Assembly (NCBI RefSeq): GCF_008935075.1
Contig: NZ_CP044545.1
Location: 2,569,501 to 2,633,500 of the forward strand
DNA: 64,000 nt
Source of the DNA: Pradoshia sp. D12
GTDB lineage: Bacteria > Bacillota > Bacilli > Bacillales > Pradoshiaceae
Direction of reading: 5' to 3'
A program made the translations under genes and the position numbers. Below are positions 41,379 to 49,614 of the stretch, piece after piece; within the stretch, counting starts at the first letter, position 1, and every line of letters begins with the position of its first letter. The notes below the pieces were generated by a model. That model was given only the letters and a program-made list of their open reading frames with translations. It ran no database searches and had not been told where the DNA came from.

Positions 41379-41558
41379 CTAATTATCTTCGTTATTGCTT
41401 CTCACATTATTTTGAAGATAAATCTTTTTAAGAGTTGAATTTATGTTATTTAAAGCAATAAGAATAACCCCTAACATAACAAATGTTACTACTTCCCCCG
41501 TAAACCAAGATAGTATTCCTAAAATTACAGCATAAAGTATGTATAGCCAATTACTCAT
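41379..41558 (-). CDS. small membrane protein, 59 residues
   Basis: ATG at 41558 with GGGAGG 11 bases upstream. MSNWLYILYAVILGILSWF, then GEVVTFVMLGVILIALNNIN, gives two short membrane helices, followed by a polar tail STLKKIYLQNNVRSNNEDN. It occupies one repeat-to-repeat unit between copies 19 and 20, which supports a true gene although no family is recognised. Confidence 0.65.
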   Translation of the reverse strand: MSNWLYILYAVILGILSWFTGEVVTFVMLGVILIALNNINSTLKKIYLQNNVRSNNEDN

Positions 41559-41649
41559 TAATTCAATATCCTCCCAACCAAAATAATTAACTTCTTCAAA
41601 AAACCTAGTTCATTTGTAACATTTTGTAAAACCAGACCGAATCTTAATT

Positions 41650-41732
41650 AAGCTAGTCTGCCCTTTTACTTCTATAAGAAATTCAACACAAAAAGGCATT
41701 AATCCTTCTTAGATCAATGCTTCTGTTTGTTG
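41650..41732 (-). repeat. array repeat, full copy (copy 20)
   Basis: AAGCTAGTCTGCCC box, TTCTATAAGAAATTCAACAC, AAAAAGGCATTAATCC, TTCTT, AGATCAATGC, TTCTGTTTGTTG. Hairpin nearly intact. Confidence 0.88.
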
Positions 41733-41804
41733 AAATGTAATCTTTTTCAATCTCTTCTATACCTTGATATAACTCCAATCCCTAGCCGGGTAATAACGAG
41801 TGTG

Positions 41805-42248
41805 TTATTTTTGTAATATCATATCGACGTGAGGGATATTATCCTCTAAATATGTTTCGGATATAGGTTGAAAACCAAAGGAAGTATAGAATTTTCTTAA
41901 ATAATCTTGGGCTTGAATTTTAACCTTTGTTTCTTTTAATTCGTTTTGGATAAAATCTAGTCCTTTCTTTAAAAGTTCCCCTGCAATCCCTTCTCCTCTG
42001 TATTCTTTCTTTACAATAACTCTTCCAATAGAAGTTTCTTGATAAGCAATACCTGCGGGTACAATTCTTAAATATGCAACGATTTCTCCATTGTCTTCTT
42101 TAAAAAGATGATATGAAAAAGGATCTTTACCATCAACTTCAGGATAAGGACAATTTTGTTCCACCACAAAAACTAAAGTTCTTTCTTTTAAAATATTATA
42201 TAGTTCAATATTTGTTAACTCATCAAATTTTTTGAGTTTCCAACTCAT
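41805..42248 (-). CDS. ElaA-type GNAT acetyltransferase
   Basis: 147 residues. ELTNIELYNILKERTLVFVVEQNCPYPEVDGKDPFSYHLF at the N-terminus is specific to ElaA proteins; SIGRVIVKKEYRGEGIAGELLKKGLDFI holds the acetyl-CoA loop (YRGEGIA) and KIQAQDYLRKFYTSFGFQPISETYLEDNIPHVDM the C-terminal block. Substrate unknown. AAGAGGTG precedes the ATG. Confidence 0.92.
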   Translation of the reverse strand: MSWKLKKFDELTNIELYNILKERTLVFVVEQNCPYPEVDGKDPFSYHLFKEDNGEIVAYLRIVPAGIAYQETSIGRVIVKKEYRGEGIAGELLKKGLDFIQNELKETKVKIQAQDYLRKFYTSFGFQPISETYLEDNIPHVDMILQK

Positions 42249-42295
42249 AAAAATTCACCTCTTATTTTTTTCAAATGCATTTAAATATATCTTAA

Positions 42296-42321
42296 ACTTC
42301 TTGGAACAACGCCTCAATTAT
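42296..42321 (-). repeat. array repeat, right-end fragment (copy 21)
   Basis: CTTCTTGGAACAACGCCTCAAT resembles the right part of the consensus (TTCTTGGATCAACGCCCC). It overlaps the stop codon of the gene at 42318. Confidence 0.5.
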
Positions 42322-42587
42322 TTCATATCAAAAAATGATAATAAATTATCGAAATAAAAGACCAGATTAGAAAATATAATCGCTGATATCACAGCTATAA
42401 ATGTGAACTTCAATGACGGTTCTATTAGCTTTGCTAATTCATATATTTTATCGGCTATTATAATAATGAATGAAATCATTAACATGAACCAAGCAATACT
42501 ATGTGGATTAGTATAATGAATTAGTTCGCTCGTTTTTAAGACTAATAATCCTAAAAAGTAGTAGAAAAACAACTTAACTTTAATCAT
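42318..42587 (-). CDS. three-helix membrane protein
   Basis: 89 residues: helices at about 5-20, 30-47 and 61-82. TNPHSIAWFMLMISFIIIIADKI and the KLIEPSLKF loop are not assigned to a family. AGGGGC lies upstream of the ATG. Confidence 0.62.
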   Translation of the reverse strand: MIKVKLFFYYFLGLLVLKTSELIHYTNPHSIAWFMLMISFIIIIADKIYELAKLIEPSLKFTFIAVISAIIFSNLVFYFDNLLSFFDMK

Positions 42588-42633
42588 CTATCGATGCCCC
42601 TAGGTCTGAGTTTCTGTCATACATTCCTTAACA

Positions 42634-42672
42634 AGCTAAACTCCCCCATTAAGTTCATAAAAAAGTTCACTC
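42634..42672 (-). repeat. array repeat, left part only (copy 22)
   Basis: AAGCTAAACTCCCCC box, TTAAGTTCATAAAAAAGTTC. The hairpin half is absent. It lies ahead of a plus-strand gene. Confidence 0.6.
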
Positions 42673-42747
42673 CAAATATGAATTACATTTTATATTTTGA
42701 AACTTAAGCTAATTTTCCACGTATTTCTAATAAAAGGGAGTGACAAA

Positions 42748-42978
42748 ATGACACGCTGTGCTAATTGTAATAAAAAATTGCAAGCTAAAATAATTTGGTC
42801 AATTATCAATAGACCCTTTGATGGTAAGAACTGTCCTCATTGTAATAGATTACAATATATGAAAGCAAAATCATTCCAGTTTATGAGCAATTATGGCCCT
42901 GGCTTTATTTTCATTTTGTTGTTTCCTTTTTTTGTTGAGTTAAGTAACGAAAAAGGACCTTGGGATAAATTGGATTAG
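42748..42978 (+). CDS. zinc-ribbon membrane protein (CxxC-20-CxxC type)
   Basis: 76 residues. CANC at the start and CPHC after 21 intervening residues form a zinc ribbon (TIGR04104-like 'cxxc_20_cxxc'), followed by one membrane helix (GPGFIFILLFPFFVEL). ATG at 42748 with GGGAG 7 bases upstream; the frame is open further upstream without a box. Plus-strand gene inside the array, flanked by repeats 22 and 23. Confidence 0.75.
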   Translation: MTRCANCNKKLQAKIIWSIINRPFDGKNCPHCNRLQYMKAKSFQFMSNYGPGFIFILLFPFFVELSNEKGPWDKLD

Positions 42979-43012
42979 CGGATATACCTATAACTATTTT
43001 ACAAATGGTTCA

Positions 43013-43092
43013 GGCTAACCTGCCTGTTTCTATTAATAAGAAGTTCAATATATAGAAGCATTAATCCTCCGATATATTGAGCGAAACCCTTA
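43013..43092 (-). repeat. array repeat, near-full copy (copy 23)
   Basis: AGGCTAACCTGCC box, TTCTATTAATAAGAAGTTC, GAAGCATTAATCC then TCCGATATATTGAGCGAAACCC. Right arm of the hairpin altered. It begins 7 bases after the serine hydrolase stop. Confidence 0.78.
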
Positions 43093-43099
43093 CCGTTCC

Positions 43100-44104
43100 T
43101 TACTTCCGAAAAGTATCAGCAACTATATTACTAAATTCTCTGAGGTAGTAAAGGTAGTCGTCTCCGCCATAGTTATATCGTTTGTTATACATCTTTGCAA
43201 CGACCACTCTGTATTCAGGAATGATAAGGACAGTTGGACCTGTTATCCCCAATATTTGATAAGATCCTTCTGGAACCCGATCACCGAGCTCACTATGGGC
43301 AGCTGGAATACCTTGCACATACCAAAACAAACCATTTTGAGGAAGTTTACGATCTTTGTAAAAAGGACTTTGGACTTGTGTGGCAATTTCAATTACTTCA
43401 CTTGGAACAATTTGTTTCCCTTTTGCAAACCCTCTGTTTAAATGAAGATTACCCCATTCTGCAAATTCCCTAGCAGAAGTATGTAAGTTTGACTCCGTTC
43501 CATCACTATAATTTCCCAGATGGAATGAACCCTCCGAATCTGGATTATCAATTTGTTTAACTAATAATTCATTCTCTTTCGTTTGCCAGGCTGTTTCTTT
43601 AAAACCTAAAGGTGAAAATACCCGTTCTTCTAAAAGGTCTGGAAAGCTCATTTTAAATAGACGATTTACCAGCCGAGTCATCATTAACACATTGATTCCT
43701 CTATAAGCCCAACCTTGACCTGGTTCAAACTCTCGAAAAATAGTGCCATCTTCTTTTTCATGTAACCCATGGGAGTGAGTGACTAAATGCCTTATTGTTG
43801 TTTTTCCTAGCAATTGTTCATCCATTTCCCTGAAATAATCAATTGCGTAGTCATCAAGGCTTTTGATTTTCCCTTCATAAAGAGCATATGAAACGACTAA
43901 ACCAAGGTAGCTCTTTCTGGCAGAAGCAACATTAAATTGAGAAACTTGGGTGATTGGAGCCGAGTCAGGAGAATTAGAATGATAACCATCATAGTGTTCC
44001 AATATTACTTCGTTATCTTTTAGAATATATAATGAGGAGGCACTGCTTCCGTTTTTTTTCTTTATTTCATCTACCCAAGTAATTAAGTTTTCAAGTTTCT
44101 CCAA
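43100..44104 (-). CDS. serine hydrolase, class C beta-lactamase-like
   Basis: 334 residues. The catalytic SxxK is in FNVASARKSYLGLVVSYALYEG (SARK), the region after HLVTHSHGLHEKEDG and the YRGINVLMMTRLV segment supplies the Tyr of the second motif, and the third block is near GITGPTVLIIPEYRVVVAKMYNKR. No signal peptide, so it is cytosolic or loosely associated, unlike true beta-lactamases. Likely an esterase or peptidase of the EstB/DUF302-type group. AAGGAG abuts an in-frame ATG; I prefer the TTG at 44104, nine bases further on. Confidence 0.86.
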   Translation of the reverse strand: MEKLENLITWVDEIKKKNGSSASSLYILKDNEVILEHYDGYHSNSPDSAPITQVSQFNVASARKSYLGLVVSYALYEGKIKSLDDYAIDYFREMDEQLLGKTTIRHLVTHSHGLHEKEDGTIFREFEPGQGWAYRGINVLMMTRLVNRLFKMSFPDLLEERVFSPLGFKETAWQTKENELLVKQIDNPDSEGSFHLGNYSDGTESNLHTSAREFAEWGNLHLNRGFAKGKQIVPSEVIEIATQVQSPFYKDRKLPQNGLFWYVQGIPAAHSELGDRVPEGSYQILGITGPTVLIIPEYRVVVAKMYNKRYNYGGDDYLYYLREFSNIVADTFRK

Positions 44105-44174
44105 ATGAACCATCTCCTTGATTTTATGAAAACCTTTATTACTATTCTCTACTGGTTGTTTGAAATCCTTCTTC

Positions 44175-44255
44175 CGCTAACCTGTCCCGTTTCTGCTATA
44201 AGAAATTCAACACAAAAAGGCATTAATCTTTCTTTGATAAATGCCCCTGTTTATT
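44175..44255 (-). repeat. array repeat, full copy (copy 24)
   Basis: CCGCTAACCTGTCCCG, TCTGCTATAAGAAATTC, AAAAAGGCATTAATC, TTTCTTTGAT, AAATGCCCCTGTTT. On the minus strand it opens with AAACAGGGGCAT and closes with AAACGGGACAGGTTAG, showing the two similar boxes at the ends. Confidence 0.88.
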
Positions 44256-44321
44256 TAAGTATAATACTTCTACTAACGAAACTTTTAATATGAATTTTCA
44301 GCTATAAAAAAGTGAATATAT

Positions 44322-45173
44322 TTATAGCGTATTTTTTCTTTTATCAATTAGTAATAAAAATGATAACACCACTACACTAAATACCACTATAAACAGAAAT
44401 GATAAGTATAGAGTCATGAATCCACTAAATGTCTCATCGAATATTAAAAGAGCGACGTCTTGGTCATACATACCTCCCATGGATATATATCTAGCCACTT
44501 CAAGATAAACGACATGGAAGATCATACTCATCCATATTGTTCCTGTATACCTTCTATATAACTGTAGAGCAATTCCAAATGTAAAGAGCAATATAATATA
44601 ATCTATAGTTATTATAAATGGTTTACTAAAGAATATTGACTCTAATGCCATCACCGTAACCGGTACACAAATGAAGATTAGCGGCTGTAAAATCAATGAG
44701 ATGATGAAGCGGAATTTCTTATGCAGTTCTTCAAATATTAGTCCACGGATAAAGACTTCTTCTGGAAATGCTTCATACATAAATGCTGTTGCTGTATTAA
44801 TTAAAATGGAAATTATAACTGTGGCTGTCAGGTTTAAGCTGACATTTTCTATACCACCAAATAAATAAGCTGTTAAAATCCCTGTTATGACTAATATAAA
44901 AGGCAACGCGATTCCGACCATCAATCTAGATGGTGAATTTACACCCTTTAAGCCAATATTTTTAAACAAGTCCGGTTGTTTTCTTTTAAATATATATAGT
45001 ACAAAAAGCGTTAGCCCGCTAAAGATTACTCCTTGTAAAAGCATACTATTTTGTCGATCCATACCTTGAGTTTTAGTCAAATATTGTCCTACATTACCCG
45101 AAGCAAAGAGAAATAATGATACAAGTACAAAGTACATAAGCAACCGACTAATACTAAATTTAAAAGAACTCAA
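44322..45173 (-). CDS. CPBP-family intramembrane metalloprotease
   Basis: 283 residues with about seven to eight membrane helices. Motif 1 is FPEEVFIRGLIFEELHK (EExxxR), motif 3 is SMIFHVVYLEVARY (FxxxH-like with His). CPBP proteins are Abi/CAAX-type proteases that can confer bacteriocin self-immunity or protein processing. TTG start after AAAGGGGC. Unit flanked by repeats 24 and 25. Confidence 0.88.
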   Translation of the reverse strand: MSSFKFSISRLLMYFVLVSLFLFASGNVGQYLTKTQGMDRQNSMLLQGVIFSGLTLFVLYIFKRKQPDLFKNIGLKGVNSPSRLMVGIALPFILVITGILTAYLFGGIENVSLNLTATVIISILINTATAFMYEAFPEEVFIRGLIFEELHKKFRFIISLILQPLIFICVPVTVMALESIFFSKPFIITIDYIILLFTFGIALQLYRRYTGTIWMSMIFHVVYLEVARYISMGGMYDQDVALLIFDETFSGFMTLYLSFLFIVVFSVVVLSFLLLIDKRKNTL

Positions 45174-45358
45174 TTGAATGCCCCTTTTCTATTAATGGTG
45201 TATTGTTATAGGCTATGTAATAACCAAGTTCTATATTTGCAGTTTCTTAATGTTAGTGAATTAAAATCAACGTTACAATGAACATTTTTCGATATGATTC
45301 ACTCAACCTCATTCCATTAAATGACCGATTGTTGAGTAATAGTTAAGCAACACTCTCG
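45174..45358. other. intergenic region, nothing identified
   Basis: No gene, repeat or clear signal recognised here; presumably the promoter of the CPBP gene is near its left end. Confidence 0.4.
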
Positions 45359-45442
45359 AACTAATCTGGCCCATTACTCCCATGAGAAATTCAACACAAA
45401 AAGGCATTAATCCTTCTTTGATCAATACCCCTGGTTGCTTAA
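45359..45442 (-). repeat. array repeat, full copy (copy 25)
   Basis: GAACTAATCTGGCCC, ACTCCCATGAGAAATTCAAC, AAAAAGGCATTAATCC, TTCTTTGATCAATACCCC, TGGTTGCTTAA. All parts present with a few changes. Confidence 0.87.
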
Positions 45443-45494
45443 TTACATTTATTCATAACTTGATATAATTTAAAAATCTGTTAATAGCTTCGTC

Positions 45495-45629
45495 TCATTG
45501 TATTTCATCTCTTATTGCAGATTTTGGCGAATCATTATTGTGTACCAATTGTCCTAATATAGGCGGAAATATTATTATCACTAATAATACCAGCAAGCCG
45601 ACTACTAAAAGTCTTTTTTTCTTTTTCAA
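45495..45629 (-). CDS. 44-residue single-helix peptide
   Basis: TTG at 45629 with AAAGGAGG upstream. Basic start LKKKKRLL, one helix VVGLLVLLVIIIFPPILGQ, then HNNDSPKSAIRDEIQ. It may be a membrane peptide or small lipoprotein-like protein without a Cys; family unknown. Confidence 0.55.
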   Translation of the reverse strand: MKKKKRLLVVGLLVLLVIIIFPPILGQLVHNNDSPKSAIRDEIQ

Positions 45630-45658
45630 ATTGATTCCTCCTTTCACCACTTTTATTC

Positions 45659-45730
45659 CGTTAGCCTGCTCCTGTATTCCAATAAGAAATTCAACACAAA
45701 AAGACATTAATTCTTCTTAGCCAATTAGCA
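45659..45730 (-). repeat. array repeat, near-full copy (copy 26)
   Basis: CCGTTAGCCTGCTCC, TTCCAATAAGAAATTCAACAC, AAAAAGACATTAATTC, TTCTTAGCCAATTAGC. The hairpin is degraded. Confidence 0.78.
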
Positions 45731-45866
45731 TAATAGAAATTGTACTGATGAAATCAAATTCTATCCTTATACCATTTTTCAGTTTTAAATTCCTCTGGAA
45801 TCGATTGCTTAATATTTACCCTTCTTTTAGAAAAGATAAAAATCTGTTATCCTGATGTTAGTATAT

Positions 45867-46472
45867 TTATTCAATACCACTTACTATTAAGTTAGCTTTT
45901 TCAAAAGGTTTATAGGTTTCAACATAAACGTCTTCTGATAGCATCCAATTATTTTCCCACCTATCACGTGCTGTTTCTCCGTCTCTTTCAAGACCTCGTG
46001 AAAGCCTTGTTTCTCGTGGACATTCAACCCATATCGTAAAATCATATTTATTAAAAAATTCCTGACATATTGCGTAAACACCTTCTATTATGACAATTCC
46101 TCCAACTGGAACAGTATGCCACTCCGCTAAACCATCCATTACCCAATCATATCGCTGATAATGTCCTTCTTTATTTTGAGCTATGGGTTCAAGAACCTGA
46201 TTTAAAATACGCCTCCTATCATAATCTGCACCTATAGGCTTGTTCTTTGGAAGTGTTTTTAGAATTCGAGAAGAGGGTAAATAAAAATCATCCATATGCA
46301 CAATAGTTGTATTTAATAATCTCCCTTTTAACTTATCAGCGAGTGTGCTTTTCCCAGAACCTCCACAGCCATCTATCCCAATTAACAAAGTTGATTGTTT
46401 TTGAGGAACTGAATCAATCAGCCTAACCAAATGTTCAAAATCATTACTGCTTTTAAGAGTTTTATCATTCAT
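45867..46472 (-). CDS. uridine kinase-like P-loop NTPase
   Basis: 201 residues. LLIGIDGCGGSGKSTLADKLK (about 27-47) is a Walker A, TIVHMDDFYLPSSRI the acceptor region, and GGIVIIEGVYAICQEFFNKYDFTIWVECPRETRLSRGLERDGE the later core, as in uridine kinase/phosphoribulokinase-like proteins (YfaG/PRK-like). It probably phosphorylates a small hydroxyl compound, not known. AAGGCGGTGAGG precedes the ATG. Confidence 0.85.
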   Translation of the reverse strand: MNDKTLKSSNDFEHLVRLIDSVPQKQSTLLIGIDGCGGSGKSTLADKLKGRLLNTTIVHMDDFYLPSSRILKTLPKNKPIGADYDRRRILNQVLEPIAQNKEGHYQRYDWVMDGLAEWHTVPVGGIVIIEGVYAICQEFFNKYDFTIWVECPRETRLSRGLERDGETARDRWENNWMLSEDVYVETYKPFEKANLIVSGIE

Positions 46473-46781
46473 AACCTCACCGCCTTAAATTGGAAAACCA
46501 TCTTGTTAACTAACCTGTATAAAATATTTTCTATTAATGTATTATTAAATCCTTCTTCCCTGCCCTACACCTTATCTAAATCTATGATTAATTTATTACC
46601 TTCGATTTTAAAATCTGTGGAATAATTTACAAACTGGATTTTGATAGTTCAATTTTATTCTTAACTTATGTTCACTATAAGACCATAATGCTGCTTAACC
46701 AATTTGATTTCATTGACCAATAGCATAATCCATAAGCTTTCCTTCTTATTTCCATAAAGAAAAGTCATCATAAAGATATCT
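46473..46781. other. intergenic region with degraded repeat and gene remnant
   Basis: A degraded repeat end (46497-46570) is followed on the minus strand by a short frame, IKIQFVNYSTDFKIEGN...IIDLDKV to a TAG near 46567, which looks like the tail of a lost protein. A second weak repeat-like stretch (about 46725-46770) precedes the GNAT gene. Confidence 0.35.
46497..46570 (-). repeat. array repeat, degraded copy (copy 27)
   Basis: AACTAACCTGTATAAAATAT and then AATCCTTCTTCCCTGCCC: only the ends resemble the consensus. Confidence 0.4.
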
Positions 46782-47294
46782 CTATTTCACTGCTAATTTT
46801 AGTACCATCAAATCCTCATCATAATATCGGCCATTAAACTTTAAGGCATTTCTTTCTATACCATAGACCTCAAATCCCAACGACTTATATAATTTCTTTG
46901 CATAGTGATTATCAGATACAACAGTTAAATTGATTTGCTCGAATCCCTCAGAGTTCTTCGCTTTACTGATAAGTTCATTCATCAATAACTTTCCTAAACC
47001 CTGACCTCGATTGCCTGGAGCTATGTACATTCCATAAACATTTCCTTTATGCCTGGTTTTGAGATTGTCTTCACGTATAAAGGTAACAATGCCAACTAAA
47101 GATTTTCGATTATCAAAGGCACCTACAATATACTTGTCCATTGTTGGTTTTATTCGTTCCTTTACCATGTCTAAAGAATATCCCACCTCTCTCTCATAGG
47201 TTGAACCGAATGCTTCCGGGTTCATTTTCAATGCATTCAATCGCACTTTCTGATATAAATGAGCATCGGACTCTTCTAAAATACGAATATTCAT
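46782..47294 (-). CDS. GNAT family N-acetyltransferase
   Basis: 170 residues. RILEESDAHLYQKVRLNALKMNPEAFGSTYEREVG at the N-terminus, KYIVGAFDNRKSLVGIVTFI, and the acetyl-CoA motif YGMYIAPGNRGQGLGKLLMNELISKAK with NLTVVSDNHYAKKLYKSLGFEVYGIERNALKFNGRYYDEDLM is a typical Bacillus GNAT. Amine substrate unknown. AAAGGAGTG precedes TTG-ATG; the ATG at 47294 is taken as start. Last gene of the repeat-rich region. Confidence 0.9.
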   Translation of the reverse strand: MNIRILEESDAHLYQKVRLNALKMNPEAFGSTYEREVGYSLDMVKERIKPTMDKYIVGAFDNRKSLVGIVTFIREDNLKTRHKGNVYGMYIAPGNRGQGLGKLLMNELISKAKNSEGFEQINLTVVSDNHYAKKLYKSLGFEVYGIERNALKFNGRYYDEDLMVLKLAVK

Positions 47295-47357
47295 CAACTA
47301 CTCACTCCTTTAATTTGCATGGAATTATGTATTGCATAATCTATTCTTTTTTTCGCT

Positions 47358-47395
47358 CCTAATATCCTTCTTGCACTAACCTCCCATCTTATAAA
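47358..47395 (-). repeat. array repeat, left part only (copy 28)
   Basis: AATATCCTTCTTGCACTAACCTCCC matches the left end of the consensus. It is the rightmost recognised copy. Confidence 0.5.
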
Positions 47396-47574
47396 AAGCT
47401 TAATTATTTCCTGTACACTGCTGTCTCTTTTCTCACAAACAAATTATTCTATTTCATATTTTTTGTTTAACACTATTTATATAGGGAAAATAATTCTATT
47501 GAGGACTATTCCGGTTCAGAAGCAGTGGCTGAACCGTGCCTCAAATTCTTTATAATACTACGAATGGAGGAGAC

Positions 47575-48636
47575 ATGAAGAATATTATTAAAATAGCCAG
47601 TGCATTTATGGGAATTATCATAGGTGCCGGTTTTGCATCAGGACAAGAAATTTTACAGTATTTTACTAGTTTTGGAATGAAGGGAACGATTGGAGCCTTT
47701 CTCTCGATCCTATTGTTCGGATATTTGGGAATGGTTTTAACTAAGCTGGGCAGCCGGCTTCAGACAGACTCACATAAGGAAGTTATTTATAAAATCAGTG
47801 GACGTTACCTCGGCGTTCTCATCGATTCTATCCTCGTATTTATCCTTTTTGGAATTGGAATTGTCATGATTTCTGGTTCAGGGTCTATTTTCAATCAGCA
47901 GTTTGGGTTGCCAAGTTTCGTTGGCATCATTATCATGACGATTCTCATTTTAATCACAATCCTTTCCGACGTAGACCGGGTTGTAAAAGTTATTGCTATG
48001 ATAACCCCTTTTCTCATATTGGGAGTGGTCGTATTATTTATACATAGTATGGTGACCATGGAATATTCTTTCTTTGAGCTTGACTCTATAGCGAACGAAC
48101 AGTCTTCGGCTACAAATCATTGGCTGAGTTCTATTATTAATTATGTTTCACTTGCAATCGCAATGGGAGCATCCATGACTCTGGTAATGGGCGGCGATGA
48201 ACCCAAGGAGAAAATTGCTTCGATCGGAGGACTGGCGGGAGGTATAGGTGTAGGAATCTTAATTGTCCTGCATCATCTAGCCATCTTTGCACAAGTTGAT
48301 AAGGTAGGGCACTTGGACATGCCCTCACTAGGGCTGGCCAATCAAATATCACCACTTTTTGGAGTTCTCTATTCCATCATTCTATTCGGCATGATTTTTA
48401 ATTCAGCTGTTAGTATGTTCTTTTCGTTTGGTACACGCTTCTTTACCCCGAAAACGAAAAAATACAATTGGTTCGTGGTTATTTCTGTACTCGTCGCTTT
48501 TGCTGCAAGCTTCTTTGGATTCAAGCAGTTAGTTTCCTTTTTCTACCCACTGTTTGGATATCTCGGTATGATTTTAATTGTCGTACTCGTTATCGCATCA
48601 ATTAGAATGAAGCCTTTAAAAGATAAAACGGATTAA
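47575..48636 (+). CDS. ykvI: YkvI-family membrane transporter
   Basis: 353 residues with about ten membrane helices. KIASAFMGIIIGAGFASGQEILQYFTSFGMKGTIGAF (helix 1 with the GAGFASGQE motif) and NYVSLAIAMGASMTLVMGGDEPKEKIASIGGLAGG match B. subtilis YkvI, a member of the amino-acid/APC-like group with unknown substrate. GGAGG lies 4 bases before the ATG at 47575; an upstream ATG lacks such a box. A hairpin terminator follows the stop. Confidence 0.88.
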   Translation: MKNIIKIASAFMGIIIGAGFASGQEILQYFTSFGMKGTIGAFLSILLFGYLGMVLTKLGSRLQTDSHKEVIYKISGRYLGVLIDSILVFILFGIGIVMISGSGSIFNQQFGLPSFVGIIIMTILILITILSDVDRVVKVIAMITPFLILGVVVLFIHSMVTMEYSFFELDSIANEQSSATNHWLSSIINYVSLAIAMGASMTLVMGGDEPKEKIASIGGLAGGIGVGILIVLHHLAIFAQVDKVGHLDMPSLGLANQISPLFGVLYSIILFGMIFNSAVSMFFSFGTRFFTPKTKKYNWFVVISVLVAFAASFFGFKQLVSFFYPLFGYLGMILIVVLVIASIRMKPLKDKTD

Positions 48637-48713
48637 TCGGTATCAGTTACGCGTTTCAATAAGGATTTAGAAAAGCATTCTTCCGAAAAAAATAAAGAAA
48701 TCCACTGTAATAG

Positions 48714-48749
48714 AAAAAGAGATTCGTCAATTTTGATGAATCTCTTTTT
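48714..48749 (+). terminator. terminator of ykvI
   Basis: AAAAAGAGATTC (48714-48725) pairs with GAATCTCTTTTT (48738-48749); an inner TCA/TGA pair extends the stem. T-run follows. Good bidirectional shape. Confidence 0.85.
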
Positions 48750-49118
48750 CTTGTGCTAATTTTACCTTTAAGTTCACCTTTACTTCCTGTTAACAATTCA
48801 AATTTAACTGAGTGTATTCGATTTCTCTTGAGTATCATCTGGAGATTATCAATTGTAGATCTTTCACGCTGAATATAGCATCTCTGCTTCCCATCTAACC
48901 CTAACTAACTGTTTCTTCATTAAAAAAGGATTGTCCCCTGCTTTGTAGGTTTTCGGTCATTTAAGTTCACCCCCTTAAACTTCGGCTCATAGTTGGCCAC
49001 GGGTTTAATCCCTAAGGATTGGTTCCACTGATTATCATGCTATTATTCATTTTCACCCATATATATTAGAAATCTGACCAGGTATATAAAAGCTGTAGTA
49101 CTATATCCAATTGCTTCC
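48750..49118. other. intergenic region with an open gene tail
   Basis: On the minus strand a frame from about 49040 to a TAA at 48920 reads QWNQSLGIKPVANYEPKFK followed by NLNDRKPTKQGTILF, and is preceded by a stop, so it looks like the C-terminal remnant of a lost gene. I do not recognise its family. The right part is presumably regulatory for the LytTR gene. Confidence 0.35.
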
Positions 49119-49124
49119 TATAAT
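49119..49124 (+). promoter_or_regulatory. possible -10 box of the LytTR operon
   Basis: TATAAT lies 40 bases before the LytTR start. No good -35 box is found 17 bases upstream, which would fit a promoter needing an activator. Confidence 0.35.
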
Positions 49125-49163
49125 AAAGGGAGAAAGATCCATAAAAAAGGGTGGGGGTGGAAT

Positions 49164-49604
49164 ATGAGGATAGAAATCCAGTTAGATAGTGAATGTAAAG
49201 ATCCCAAAATCGTCATACATGCTAGTGAGATGACAAATGAAATTTCAAGTTTACTTGAAAAACTTTCAGGCAATGAATACCAATCACTGATGGGTTATAA
49301 AGGTGATGAAATTCTTTTGATACAAATGGACGATATCTTGCGGATTTATACTGAAGGTCAATATGTTTATGCACAAGTAAATAATGAAAAATTGCGCTTA
49401 CGACAAAGATTATACCAATTAGAAGAAATGGTCCCGCGCCAACAATTCATCAGAATTTCAAACTCTGAGATTGTCAATTTTGAAAAAGTTAAAAGCTTAG
49501 ATATGAGCATAAGCGGAACAATCACTCTGAAATTCAATACCGGCGATCAATCATATGTCTCGAGGCGTTATATTAATAAGATAAAAAAACATTTAGGAAT
49601 ATGA
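49164..49604 (+). CDS. LytTR-domain transcriptional regulator
   Basis: 146 residues without a receiver domain. The N-terminal 45 residues are followed by a LytTR DNA-binding domain: IQMDDILRIYTEGQYVYAQV, LRQRLYQLEEMVPRQQFIRISNSEIVNFEKVKSLDMSISGTITLKFNTGDQSYVSRRYINKIKKHL. It fits the HdrR/BrsR-type LytTR regulators of Gram-positive bacteria, which are held in check by a small membrane partner encoded next to them. Here the partner is the DUF3021 gene just downstream. GTGGGGGTGG precedes the ATG. Confidence 0.92.
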   Translation: MRIEIQLDSECKDPKIVIHASEMTNEISSLLEKLSGNEYQSLMGYKGDEILLIQMDDILRIYTEGQYVYAQVNNEKLRLRQRLYQLEEMVPRQQFIRISNSEIVNFEKVKSLDMSISGTITLKFNTGDQSYVSRRYINKIKKHLGI

Positions 49605-49614
49605 GGTGATGAAG

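Noticed and set aside
43100-44104. Serine hydrolase as a resistance beta-lactamase
   Set aside because: It has no signal peptide and its motifs fit the wider esterase/penicillin-binding-like family, so no resistance role can be claimed.
25951-47395. Repeat array as a CRISPR locus
   Set aside because: Copies are separated by whole genes of variable length, not by short uniform spacers, and no cas genes are present.
25951-47395. Repeat array as a true integron with attC sites
   Set aside because: The ends resemble GTTAG/CTAAC but do not fit the RYYYAAC and GTTRRRY consensus, and no IntI-type integrase is visible, so I report only an analogy.
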